NCBI RefSeq assembly: GCF_000428885.1
Contig: NZ_AUAU01000007.1
Span: forward strand, 124,001 to 188,000
Reading direction: 5' to 3'
DNA length: 64,000 bases
DNA from: Geothrix fermentans DSM 14018
GTDB lineage: Bacteria; Acidobacteriota; Holophagae; Holophagales; Holophagaceae
Below, in pieces: positions 45,231-53,125 of this stretch. The number at the start of each line of letters is the position of its first letter. The stretch's first letter is position 1. Below the pieces are notes generated by a model that saw only the letters and a program-made list of their open reading frames with translations, made no database searches and was not told the origin of the DNA. The position numbers were made by a program, and so were the translations under genes.

Positions 45231-46385
45231 TCAGGCCCGGGCTCGGACCCATCCTTCAGCATGACGCCTCGCGGCCCGATCCGCATCCAGCACCTGCCCG
45301 AGGGAACCCAGGGGCTCGGCGGGGATCCGGGCCAGGGTGTCCCGGTTGCAGGCCTGGATATCCCAGAAGCCCAGGCGGCCCTGGAGAAAAGCGGCCACGG
45401 CCACCTCGTTGGCGGCGTTCAGCAGGGCCGGGGCCGTGCCCCCCTCCCGCAGGGCGGCGAAGGCCAGGCCCAGGCAGGGGAAGCGCTCCAGGTCCGGGGC
45501 CTCGAAAGTCCAGGCCCGGCTCTCTTCCCAAGGGTAGGGCGCCACGGGGCCGGGCTGCTTGTCCGGGTAGAGCAGGCAGTACTGGATGGGCAGCTTCATG
45601 TCATTGGCGCAGACCTGGAGTTGGTAGCTGCCGTCGTGGAAGCCCACCATGGCGTGCACCTGGCTCTGGGGATGGACGGTGACGGCCACCTGATCGGCGG
45701 TCAGGCCGAAGAGCACCGAGGCCTCGATGACCTCCAGGCCCTTGTTCATGAGGGTGGCGCTGTCGATGGTGATCTTGGGGCCCATCTTCCAGGTGGGGTG
45801 GTTCAGCGCCTCTTCGACGGTGGCGGCCTGGATGCGGGCCAGGGGCCAGTCCCGGAAGGGGCCGCCGCTGGCGGTGATGCGCACCTCGCGGATGGAGGCC
45901 GGATCTCGGCCGTCCAGCAGCTGGTGCAGGGCCGCATGCTCGCTGTCCACGGGCAGCAGCTCCCCGCCGCCGGCCCGGGCCGCCTCGTGCATGAGGGCCC
46001 CGCCGACCACGAGCGATTCCTTGTTGGCCACGCAGACCCGGCGCCCGGCGCGCAGGGCGGCCTCCGTGCTGGCGAGCCCCGCGCTGCCCACGATGGCGGC
46101 CACCACCGTGTCGGCCTCACCGTGGAGGGCGCAGGCCAGCAGGCCCTCGTCACCCCAGTGCACCTCTGGCCGGTAGGCCAGGGCCGAGCGCAGCCACTCC
46201 GCGTCCTCCCTGGAGCCCACGGACACGCAGCGGGGCCGGAATTCATCGCACTGGGCCCGCAGCAGCTCCCGGTTCCGTCCCCCCGCCAGTGCCGCCACCG
46301 ACAGCCGGTCCGGGTGCGCCCGCACCACGTCCAGGGTGGAGGTGCCGATGCTCCCGGTGGAGCCGAGGAGGGCGAGGTGGCGCAT
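45231..46385 (-). CDS. ispC: 1-deoxy-D-xylulose 5-phosphate reductoisomerase
   Basis: Commits carbon to the MEP isoprenoid pathway. 384 residues: NADPH motif LLGSTGSIGTSTLD, VANKESLVVGG, metal/substrate site DSEHAALHQLL, ITASGGPFRDW and the flexible-loop NHPTWKMG. I start at the ATG 10 nt inside the 22-bp inverted repeat boundary; an upstream GTG frame would be encoded by the repeat itself. Its supply of isoprenoids feeds the UppS product made by the same operon. Confidence 0.95.
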   Translation of the reverse strand: MRHLALLGSTGSIGTSTLDVVRAHPDRLSVAALAGGRNRELLRAQCDEFRPRCVSVGSREDAEWLRSALAYRPEVHWGDEGLLACALHGEADTVVAAIVGSAGLASTEAALRAGRRVCVANKESLVVGGALMHEAARAGGGELLPVDSEHAALHQLLDGRDPASIREVRITASGGPFRDWPLARIQAATVEEALNHPTWKMGPKITIDSATLMNKGLEVIEASVLFGLTADQVAVTVHPQSQVHAMVGFHDGSYQLQVCANDMKLPIQYCLLYPDKQPGPVAPYPWEESRAWTFEAPDLERFPCLGLAFAALREGGTAPALLNAANEVAVAAFLQGRLGFWDIQACNRDTLARIPAEPLGSLGQVLDADRAARRHAEGWVRARA

Positions 46386-46394
46386 GTGAAAAAG

Positions 46395-46416
46395 GATCTC
46401 CACGAAGGACACGAAG
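46395..46416. repeat. Left 22-bp inverted repeat flanking the GxxExxY gene
   Basis: GATCTCCACGAAGGACACGA plus AG, exactly complementary to 46845-46866. It starts 10 nt upstream of the ispC start codon. Further CACGAAG copies follow at 46430. Confidence 0.8.
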
Positions 46417-46453
46417 AAAAGAATAAGGGCACGAAGAAAGGCTCTTCAGGTGA

Positions 46454-46837
46454 TCAGTTCACCATTCGGACCCATTCAAGCTTGGGGTGATGGCCGAAAT
46501 TCAGGAGTACGCCGACGGGATGCCCCGTGGCTTTGAGGTAATTCAGGATCTGGGCGCGATCGGCTTCGCCGAGGCCATCGGCGGCCTTGAGCTCCCCAAG
46601 GATGGCTCCGAAGGCCACGAAGTCAGCCCGGTAGGTCTTCTTCAGCGGCTCGCCTTTGTAGTGGATCTGAAGGAGCACCTCCTGCTCGAAGGGAATTCCC
46701 GCAAGGGCCATCTCCTTGGCGAAGGCCTCCGCGTAGACGGCTTCGAGAAAACCCGGACCCAAGGCTCGGTGGACCTCGATGGCTGTGCCGACGATGGCAA
46801 ACACCTCGTCCTTGAAGCGCAGTTCCTTCGTGTCCAT
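46454..46837 (-). CDS. GxxExxY-family protein (PD-(D/E)XK nuclease-like)
   Basis: 127 residues matching the family named for GxxExxY: GPGFLEAVYAEAFAKEM, preceded by IEVHRALG; KTYRADFV and GELKAADGL follow, and LLNFGHHPKLEWVRMV ends the protein. The D and ExK residues fit a PD-(D/E)XK nuclease fold, but the function is unproven. It sits between ispC and cdsA, inside a perfect 22-bp inverted repeat, and is likely an inserted element. GC content is modestly lower than its neighbours. Confidence 0.85.
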   Translation of the reverse strand: MDTKELRFKDEVFAIVGTAIEVHRALGPGFLEAVYAEAFAKEMALAGIPFEQEVLLQIHYKGEPLKKTYRADFVAFGAILGELKAADGLGEADRAQILNYLKATGHPVGVLLNFGHHPKLEWVRMVN

Positions 46838-46844
46838 TCGGTTC

Positions 46845-46866
46845 CTTCGTGTCCTTCGTGGAGATC
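46845..46866. repeat. Right 22-bp inverted repeat flanking the GxxExxY gene
   Basis: Reverse complement of 46395-46416 without a mismatch. It touches the cdsA stop codon. A direct repeat GTTCCTTCGTGTCC (46822 and 46841) sits beside it and covers the first codons of the GxxExxY gene. Confidence 0.8.
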
Positions 46867-47749
46867 AGTTAAACCCGTGTACAAAGTGTACATAGGCGAA
46901 CAGTGCCGGCGCCGCGAACACCAGGCTGTCCACGCGGTCCAGCACGCCGCCGTGGCCGGGGATGCTCACGCCCACGCAGGAGTCCTTCACGCCGGCGCTG
47001 CGCTTCCAGGTGCTCTCCACCAGGTCGCCCAGCTGGCCCGCGACGCCCAACAGCAGGCCCAGGGCGGCGACATCGACCAGGGTCCACTCGGGGCAGACCG
47101 TGGCCTGCATGAGGAGGGCTCCCAGGAGGTTGCCGGCCAGATTGCCCACGGCGCCCTCCCAGCTCTTCTTGGGGCTGACCCGGGGGGCCAGCTTGTGCTT
47201 GCCGAAGAAGGTGCCCACGAAGTAGGCGGCGCTGTCCCCGAACCACGTGATGATGAAGAGGGCCAGGATGAGGCGGCTGCCGGTCTTCGGCAGGGTGCCC
47301 TGGAGCATGAAGAGCTTCTGCTGGAAGCCCAGGCCGAAGCCCATGTAGAGGGCGCCGAGCCAGGTGATGGCCTGGCTGGGCAGGGCCTCCTCCAGCTTCC
47401 GGTCGAAGAAGAGGGCCCCGAAGTGGATGGCCATGGCCCCGCCGGCGAAGACCAGCCAGAGCGGCAGGGGATCCTGCCCCCCCGTGGCCAGGAAGAAGTG
47501 GCCGAGGACGCCCCAGGCCACGAGGGTCCCGGCGGCCAGCGAGGGGTTGAAGCCCCGCGCGCGGGCCATGAGGGTCATCTCCCGCACGCCGCCGAGGGTG
47601 GCCAGGGCCATGAGGGCCAGGTAGGTCCAGGGGGCCCAGGGCCGGTCGCCGAACCACAGGAGGCTGAAGAAGAAGACGCCGAAGACCAGGGCCGTGGTGA
47701 TGCGCACGGTCATGTTCCGGGTGTCGACCTTGGGCGTGGTCCGTTCCAT
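46865..47749 (-). CDS. cdsA: Phosphatidate cytidylyltransferase
   Basis: Makes CDP-diacylglycerol for phospholipid synthesis. 294 residues, about seven membrane helices, with the signature PGHGGVLDRVDSL near the C-terminus and upstream VSPKKSWEGAVGN, ITWFGDSAAYFVG. The start overlaps the uppS stop (ATGA). An inverted-repeat-bounded gene follows its stop codon, splitting it from ispC. Confidence 0.94.
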   Translation of the reverse strand: MERTTPKVDTRNMTVRITTALVFGVFFFSLLWFGDRPWAPWTYLALMALATLGGVREMTLMARARGFNPSLAAGTLVAWGVLGHFFLATGGQDPLPLWLVFAGGAMAIHFGALFFDRKLEEALPSQAITWLGALYMGFGLGFQQKLFMLQGTLPKTGSRLILALFIITWFGDSAAYFVGTFFGKHKLAPRVSPKKSWEGAVGNLAGNLLGALLMQATVCPEWTLVDVAALGLLLGVAGQLGDLVESTWKRSAGVKDSCVGVSIPGHGGVLDRVDSLVFAAPALFAYVHFVHGFN

Positions 47750-48435
47750 CAGATCCCCCCGAAGCGCCGCTCGCGCTGGGCGTAGTCCTCGAGCGCTTCC
47801 CTCAGCTCCGCGGGCCCGAAGTCCGGCCACAGGAGGTCCGTCATGTAGAGCTCGGCATAGGCCGACTGCCAGAGCAGGAAGTTGGAGATGCGGTGCTCGC
47901 CGCTGGTGCGGATGAGCAGGTCCACGTCCGGCACCCCCGCGGTCCAGAGCCGGGCCCCCAGGGCCGCCTCGTCCACCTGGTCCGGGCGGAGGCCGTCGGC
48001 CACGCAGCGCCGGGCGGCCTGGGCCAGCTCCAGGCGGGAGCCGTAGTTCACGGCCAGGTGGAAGGCCATGCCCGTGTTCCCCGCCGTGGCCTCTTCCAGG
48101 GCCTTCATGTCCGCCTGGATGCCCGCGGGCATGCCCTCCAGGGCGCCCAGGTGGTGGAAGCGGATGCCCTTCCGGGCCAGCTGGTGGACGAACATGCGCA
48201 GGTACATGCGCAGGAGGGCCATGAGGGCGGCCACCTCCTGGGGGGGGCGCTTCCAGTTCTCCGTGGAGAAGGCGTAGAGGCTCAGGTGCCGGATGCCGGC
48301 ATCGGAGGCCGCCTCCAGGATGCGCTCCACCGCCTGCACACCCGCCTTGTGGCCCTTGATGCGGGGCCAGCTCCGCTGCGCTGCCCAGCGGCCGTTGCCG
48401 TCCATGATGATGGCCACATGGGTCGGAATAGTCAT
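47749..48435 (-). CDS. uppS: Undecaprenyl (di)phosphate synthase
   Basis: Cis-prenyltransferase making the C55 lipid carrier for peptidoglycan. 228 residues: HVAIIMDGNGRWA (catalytic Asp), SLYAFSTENWKRP, and the C-terminal IRTSGEHRISNFLLWQSAYAEL. Start fixed by the conserved N-terminus MTIPTHVAIIMDG. Its ATG overlaps the TGA of a mini-ORF that repeats its own N-terminus (48432-48542). Confidence 0.95.
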   Translation of the reverse strand: MTIPTHVAIIMDGNGRWAAQRSWPRIKGHKAGVQAVERILEAASDAGIRHLSLYAFSTENWKRPPQEVAALMALLRMYLRMFVHQLARKGIRFHHLGALEGMPAGIQADMKALEEATAGNTGMAFHLAVNYGSRLELAQAARRCVADGLRPDQVDEAALGARLWTAGVPDVDLLIRTSGEHRISNFLLWQSAYAELYMTDLLWPDFGPAELREALEDYAQRERRFGGI

Positions 48436-48542
48436 CGTGGGCCTAGACGCCAATCCAGAGCGGCAGGTTCCTCGTGGGCGGCCTCGCGTATCCCCGCAGG
48501 GGATACCGAGATGATGATGGCGACGTGAGTCGGGACGGTCAT
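48432..48542 (-). pseudogene. Partial duplicate of the uppS 5' end forming a 36-codon leader ORF
   Basis: This 36-codon frame begins MTVPTHVAII, against MTIPTHVAII in uppS. Over the first 34 nt the two copies differ at six places, five of them synonymous, then the similarity stops and an unrelated sequence SVSPAGIREAAH follows. Its TGA overlaps the uppS ATG (ATGA), so if translated it would be coupled to uppS. Probably a recombination remnant of a second uppS, now acting as a leader; expression not shown. Confidence 0.6.
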
Positions 48543-48669
48543 CGCGCCGGAAACCTCGGAAAGGTGAAAAAGGTCATGCTATCACGCGGGTTGCCGTAGA
48601 GCTGGGGAGCGGCCGGTTCCCCAAAGGCCCCGTGATAGGCTTGACTCCACATTTTTCCCTGGCGAACCC

Positions 48670-51078
48670 ATGGTTCAGTTCAACACCCGAGCCAATGAGA
48701 TCCTGCTCAAGCTGGTCTATTACGGGCCGGGCCTCTCGGGCAAGACGACCAACCTGCAGTCGCTGCACGCCATGTGTTCGGACCGGCAGCGGGGCGAGCT
48801 GTTCTCCGTCAACACCCAGGAGGACCGCACCCTCTTCTTCGATCTGCTGCCCATCAACCTGGGCTATGTCTACGGCAACTCCATCCACTTGCAGATCTAT
48901 ACGGTGCCGGGCCAGGTCCAGTACGACGCCAGCCGGCGCGTGGTGCTGGGCGGGGCGGACGGCGTGGTCTTCGTGGCGGATTCCAGCGAAGCCAAGATGC
49001 AGGACAACGTGGACTCGCTCTCGAACCTTTACCACAACCTCAACGCCAACCGGCTGAACATCAAGCAGATCCCCTTCGTCCTCCAGTACAACAAGCGGGA
49101 CCTCCCCGATGCCATGGCCGTGGGCGTCATGAACCGCCGCCTGAACTTCCGCAGCGTCCCCTACTTCGAGTCCGTGGCCAACCGGGGCACGGGCGTGCTG
49201 GACACCTTCCTGGCCATCACCCGGGAGACGGTGGGCTACACCTTCAAGAAGTACCACCTGGACAAGAAGATCAAGGACTTCGACGAGATGCTGGCCCTCA
49301 TCGAGTCCAATGTGCGCTCGACCCTGCGGGAGCTGCCGCCGCCGCCGGAGCCCCCCCCCGGGGCCACGGCGGACCTGGCCCCCGCCACGGACGCCACGGT
49401 GCTGAGGCACGGCAACGTGAGCGTGGACGACCTCCAGCCGGGCCGGGCGGCGGACCCCCAGGAGCTGCTGGAGAACGCCCTCAAGTCCAACATGGAGACC
49501 GCCCGCCTCTATTCGGAGCTGAAGCAGGCCAAGGAGGCCCTGGAGAAGAAGAACGAGGAGCTGGGCCAGCTCTACGCCCAGCTGGAGCGGGTGAACCAGG
49601 ACAACCAGAAGACCCGGAAGTACCTGGAGGGCCTCGTCCAGAACATGGGCGAGGCCGTGGTGTCCTTCGCGCCCGACGGCAAGATCCTCACCTGGAACAC
49701 CGCGGCCGAGCGGATCTTCGGATATGCCCGGGCCGAGATCATGGGCCGCGGCATCACCCAGCTGGCGCCCGCCCACCTGGTGGGCGAGCTGGACCAGATC
49801 ACCCTCCAGGTGGGCCGCGGGCAGGTGGTCCGTGACCCGGAGACGGTGCGCGTCCGGAAGAATGGCCAGGCCTTCCCGGCCAGCATCACCTACGCGCCCG
49901 TGCGGGGGGCCGATGACCGTGTCATCGCCCTGTCCGCCCTGATCCGCGATATCAGCGAGACCCAGGCCCTGGAGGACCTGCTGGTCCACTCCCAGAAGCA
50001 CGAGGCCCTGGGGCGCCTGGTGCCGGCCCTCTTCCACGAGGCCGCCAACCGGCTCACACCCGTCCTGCTGGAGGCCCGGCTCATCTCCGAATCCGCCCTG
50101 GATCCCCACCAGGCCGACCAGGCGGCCCGCTTGGTGAAGGCCGTGGACTCGGTGCAGGGCCTGCTGGGCCCCCTCCAGACGGTGCTGAACCCCCCGGCCC
50201 CCGCCCGCGTCCAGGGCCAGCTCAACCAGGTGATCCAGGAGGTCGCCGCCCTGGTGGAGTTGAAGGCCCGGCGGGTGGGCGCCACCCTGGACCTCAACCT
50301 GGACCCCGCCCTGCCCGAGGCGGCCTTCGACCCGGACCTCATGCGCCAGGCCCTGGCCAACCTGCTGCTGAACGGGATCCAGTCCGTGGCCACCAGCGCC
50401 ACGAAGCGCATGCGGGTCGCCTCCCGCACGGTGGATGGCCAGATCCAGGTGGTGGTCCAGGATTCGGGCGCCCCCCTGCCCGAGGCCAGCCTCGCGGATC
50501 TCTTCGACCCGGCCTCCGCCGCCACGCCGGAGGCCCTCGGCCTGCCCGTGGCCCAGATCATCACCCGGCAGCACGGGGGCCGCATCACGGTGCGGAGCCA
50601 GGAGGGCCTGGGGAACGCCTTCCTCCTGGAGCTGCCCCTGCAGGCCGGGGAGGGGCCGGGGGATGCGCCCCCAGCCGCCGCGTCCCGGGCCGGGCTCCAG
50701 GGGCGCCGGGCCCTGGTGGTGGACGATGAGTCCTTCCTGCTGGAGTGCCTGGTGGACGCCCTGCAGGTCTGGGGCCTGGAAGTGGCGTCGGCGGGCAGGG
50801 GCGAGGAGGCCATCCAGCGCCTGGAGACCGGAGCCTTCGACCTGATCGTCTCCGACATCCGCATGCCCGGCCTGTCGGGCATGGACCTCTACGAGTGGCT
50901 GCAGGCCCGGCGGCCCGCGATGACCCGGCGCATCCTCTACACCACGGGGGATTCCTTCGACGCGAAGACCCGGGCCTTCCTGGAGGCGAACCAGGTGCCC
51001 TTCCTGGGTAAGCCTTTCGATCTAAAGCAGCTCAAACAAAGCCTTGAGCACCTGGTAGAGATTCCGATCGAGGCGTGA
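48670..51078 (+). CDS. MglA-type GTPase fused to PAS-histidine kinase-receiver
   Basis: 802 residues. Residues 1-195 are a full MglA-family small GTPase: ILLKLVYYGPGLSGKTTNLQ (P-loop), EDRTLFFDLLPINLG, YTVPGQVQYDASRR (the MglA form of G3), and QYNKRDLPDA (G4). A Pro-rich linker (225-240) and coiled coil (265-315) lead to a PAS domain (318-435), a HisKA-like region with LFHEAANRL (His456), a reduced HATPase domain (LLLNGIQSV, DSGAPLP, LGLPVAQIITRQHGG) and a receiver domain with SDIRMPG (Asp729). It links polarity-type GTP signalling to phosphotransfer in one chain. No MglB partner nearby. Confidence 0.9.
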   Translation: MVQFNTRANEILLKLVYYGPGLSGKTTNLQSLHAMCSDRQRGELFSVNTQEDRTLFFDLLPINLGYVYGNSIHLQIYTVPGQVQYDASRRVVLGGADGVVFVADSSEAKMQDNVDSLSNLYHNLNANRLNIKQIPFVLQYNKRDLPDAMAVGVMNRRLNFRSVPYFESVANRGTGVLDTFLAITRETVGYTFKKYHLDKKIKDFDEMLALIESNVRSTLRELPPPPEPPPGATADLAPATDATVLRHGNVSVDDLQPGRAADPQELLENALKSNMETARLYSELKQAKEALEKKNEELGQLYAQLERVNQDNQKTRKYLEGLVQNMGEAVVSFAPDGKILTWNTAAERIFGYARAEIMGRGITQLAPAHLVGELDQITLQVGRGQVVRDPETVRVRKNGQAFPASITYAPVRGADDRVIALSALIRDISETQALEDLLVHSQKHEALGRLVPALFHEAANRLTPVLLEARLISESALDPHQADQAARLVKAVDSVQGLLGPLQTVLNPPAPARVQGQLNQVIQEVAALVELKARRVGATLDLNLDPALPEAAFDPDLMRQALANLLLNGIQSVATSATKRMRVASRTVDGQIQVVVQDSGAPLPEASLADLFDPASAATPEALGLPVAQIITRQHGGRITVRSQEGLGNAFLLELPLQAGEGPGDAPPAAASRAGLQGRRALVVDDESFLLECLVDALQVWGLEVASAGRGEEAIQRLETGAFDLIVSDIRMPGLSGMDLYEWLQARRPAMTRRILYTTGDSFDAKTRAFLEANQVPFLGKPFDLKQLKQSLEHLVEIPIEA

Positions 51079-51135
51079 GCTCCCCCCGTTGCGTCATAAT
51101 GGGGCCTCTCATCGCACCCTCAACGAGGAGCTACC

Positions 51136-52305
51136 ATGCAGCGCCGCTGGGTCTTGGCAGTCATCGTGGGATCGGGCCTCCTGGCCCAGACGCCCCCTCC
51201 CGCTCCTCCGCCCGCGCCGGCGCCCGCTCCGGCCCCTGCTCCAGCGGAGGCCCAGCCCCAGGTTCCCGAGCCCAAGGCTGAACCCAAGCCCGAGCCCCAG
51301 CCCGCGGAGATGAAGGCGGAGGTGCCGCCCCTCCCGAAGCCCGAGCCCAAGACCCCTGAGGCCAAGCCCTTCGACCAGCTGCGCCCCAGCCAGCGGAAGC
51401 TGGCCTACACCCTGCAGCGGGCCGCCCTCTCCGCCCATGAGCTGGGCTACTACCGCAGCCACCCGAAGGTCGTCGAGGTCCGGGACGCCCTCGGTGCCCT
51501 CGTGGCCGTGAAGTCCATCCTCCCGGAGAAGGCCTCTGCCGCCATTCCCGCCGTCGAGACGTACCTGGCCAAGGTGCGCGCCCAGCATGGGCTGTATGAC
51601 GCCGACGGGAAGAAGATTCTTCTCGAGGCCACCTGGAAGGACCTCCAGGCCGCCGCGCGTGCCGCCGCGAAGGCCGACGCCAAGGGGCTGGAGCCGCGTC
51701 TCGCCAAGCTGCGGGGCCTCCTGCTCGATCCCAAGGTCGACGCCGCCGCCCCCACCTGGACTGCGCCCGAGCCGCCGGCCAAGGGCAAGAAGGCCAAGGC
51801 CGCCAAGGGGCCCAAGGCGCCCGAGGGCTTCGCCAACCAGAAGGCCATCACGGCCCTGTGGGTGAAGCGGGCCCAGACCTGGATCGACAACACGCGCCAG
51901 GAGGTGGACGTCAAGGGCGAGAAGAAGCTGCGCAGCGTGCCCGACCCCGTCCAGACCAAGGCCCTGAACGCCCTGCTCATCTGGCTGGAGAACGAGGACC
52001 TCGACCTGCTCCGCGATCCCGGCTTCGGCTGGCTGGACCTGCGCCGCCTGGGCGCGACGCCGGGCGCGGCCCTGCTGGTCCACGCCAATGACATCGCCAC
52101 CTCCAAGGCCCCCGAGGGCCCCGCCGGCGAGCTGGCCCTGCTGCCCACCCTCGAGCCCGTGATGGCCGAGAGCAAGTTCAGCAAGGGCGATGAGAAGCGC
52201 CAGGTGCTGTCGGACGTCAAGCAGGGGGCCCCCGCCGCGGACCTCGCGGCGCAGATGGCGGCCTTCGAGAAGCTGGCCCGCAGCCGCGAGCTGGACGTCA
52301 AATAG
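51136..52305 (+). CDS. Secreted Pro/Ala/Lys-rich protein, possible M49-like remnant
   Basis: 389 residues. Signal peptide ending LLAQ, a long Ala/Pro then Pro/Lys/Glu linker (20-75), and a helical domain starting LRPSQRKLAYTLQRAALSAHELGYYR with ETYLAKVRAQHGLYDADGKK and TWKDLQAAARAA. The order of these segments faintly resembles the N-terminal half of bacterial dipeptidyl-peptidase III (M49) proteins, but the HExxGH zinc motif is absent. I consider the function unknown. Its ribosome-binding site is GAGGAG; it ends at a strong hairpin. Confidence 0.65.
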   Translation: MQRRWVLAVIVGSGLLAQTPPPAPPPAPAPAPAPAPAEAQPQVPEPKAEPKPEPQPAEMKAEVPPLPKPEPKTPEAKPFDQLRPSQRKLAYTLQRAALSAHELGYYRSHPKVVEVRDALGALVAVKSILPEKASAAIPAVETYLAKVRAQHGLYDADGKKILLEATWKDLQAAARAAAKADAKGLEPRLAKLRGLLLDPKVDAAAPTWTAPEPPAKGKKAKAAKGPKAPEGFANQKAITALWVKRAQTWIDNTRQEVDVKGEKKLRSVPDPVQTKALNALLIWLENEDLDLLRDPGFGWLDLRRLGATPGAALLVHANDIATSKAPEGPAGELALLPTLEPVMAESKFSKGDEKRQVLSDVKQGAPAADLAAQMAAFEKLARSRELDVK

Positions 52306-52319
52306 GCCGGCGTTTTCTA

Positions 52320-52353
52320 CTGAAAAGGGGGCGCCGCGGCGCCCCCTTTTCAG
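52320..52353. terminator. Bidirectional Rho-independent terminator
   Basis: A 16-bp perfect stem, CTGAAAAGGGGGCGCC, two-base centre GC, then its complement ending in CCCCCTTTTCAG. The A/T-rich outer part gives U-tracts for both strands. It lies between the convergent secreted-protein gene and the response regulator. Confidence 0.8.
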
Positions 52354-52354
52354 A

Positions 52355-53074
52355 TCATTCCTCGCCCTTCCGCTGCTTCCCCTCCGGGTCGAACTGGTAG
52401 CCCACGCTGCGGATGGTGTGGACCCAGCGGGGGTGGTGGGGATCCAGCTCCATCACCCGGCGGATGCGCACGATGAAGTTGTCCACGGTGCGGCTGGTGG
52501 GATAGGCGTCCTCGCCCCACACCTTGTCCAGGATGTCCGTGCGGCTCACCACCTGGCCGGGCCGCTCCATGAGCAGACGGAGGATCATGCACTCCTTCAT
52601 GCCCAGCTGGAAGGGACCGTTGGGGCCTTCGCCGCAGTAGTTGTCGAAGTCCACCCAGTGGGCGCCGAAGGCCTGACGGCTGCTCATCTCCCGGCTCTTG
52701 TACCAGGCCTCGCGCCGCAGGATGGCCCGCACCCGCAGGAGCAGCTCCTTCACCTGGAAGGGCTTGCCCAGGTAGTCGTCGGCCCCGGTCTCGAAGCCGT
52801 GCACCCGGTCGTCGTCCGTGTTCTTGGCCGTGAGGAAGAGGACGGGCGTGAAGTTCTTGGCCTCGCGCACCTTCTCGCAGATGGTGAAGCCGTCCATGCC
52901 CGGCAGCATGACGTCGAGGATGACCAGGTCGAAGGTTTCCGCCAGGATCTGCTTCAGGGCCTGGTCACCCCGGGGGATCCAGGTGCAGGCCAGGCCCTCC
53001 AGCTCGAGGTTGAGCTTGATGCCCTCGGCGAGGCTGAGTTCGTCTTCCACCAGCAGGATCTTGGGCTCGGCCAT
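52355..53074 (-). CDS. OmpR/PhoB-type response regulator
   Basis: 239 residues: receiver domain with acidic pocket VEDE, phospho-acceptor Asp54 in VILDVMLPG, LTAKN and GKPF; then a winged-helix DNA-binding domain (about 145-235; ECMILRLLMERPGQVVSRTDIL, RTVDNFIVRIRR, IRSVGYQF). No kinase gene adjoins it, so its partner is elsewhere. Start by GGAG. Confidence 0.92.
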   Translation of the reverse strand: MAEPKILLVEDELSLAEGIKLNLELEGLACTWIPRGDQALKQILAETFDLVILDVMLPGMDGFTICEKVREAKNFTPVLFLTAKNTDDDRVHGFETGADDYLGKPFQVKELLLRVRAILRREAWYKSREMSSRQAFGAHWVDFDNYCGEGPNGPFQLGMKECMILRLLMERPGQVVSRTDILDKVWGEDAYPTSRTVDNFIVRIRRVMELDPHHPRWVHTIRSVGYQFDPEGKQRKGEE

Positions 53075-53125
53075 GGCGCACTCCGGCAACTCGTTGATCC
53101 TACTAGAATAGGGAGCGGAGCGCCC

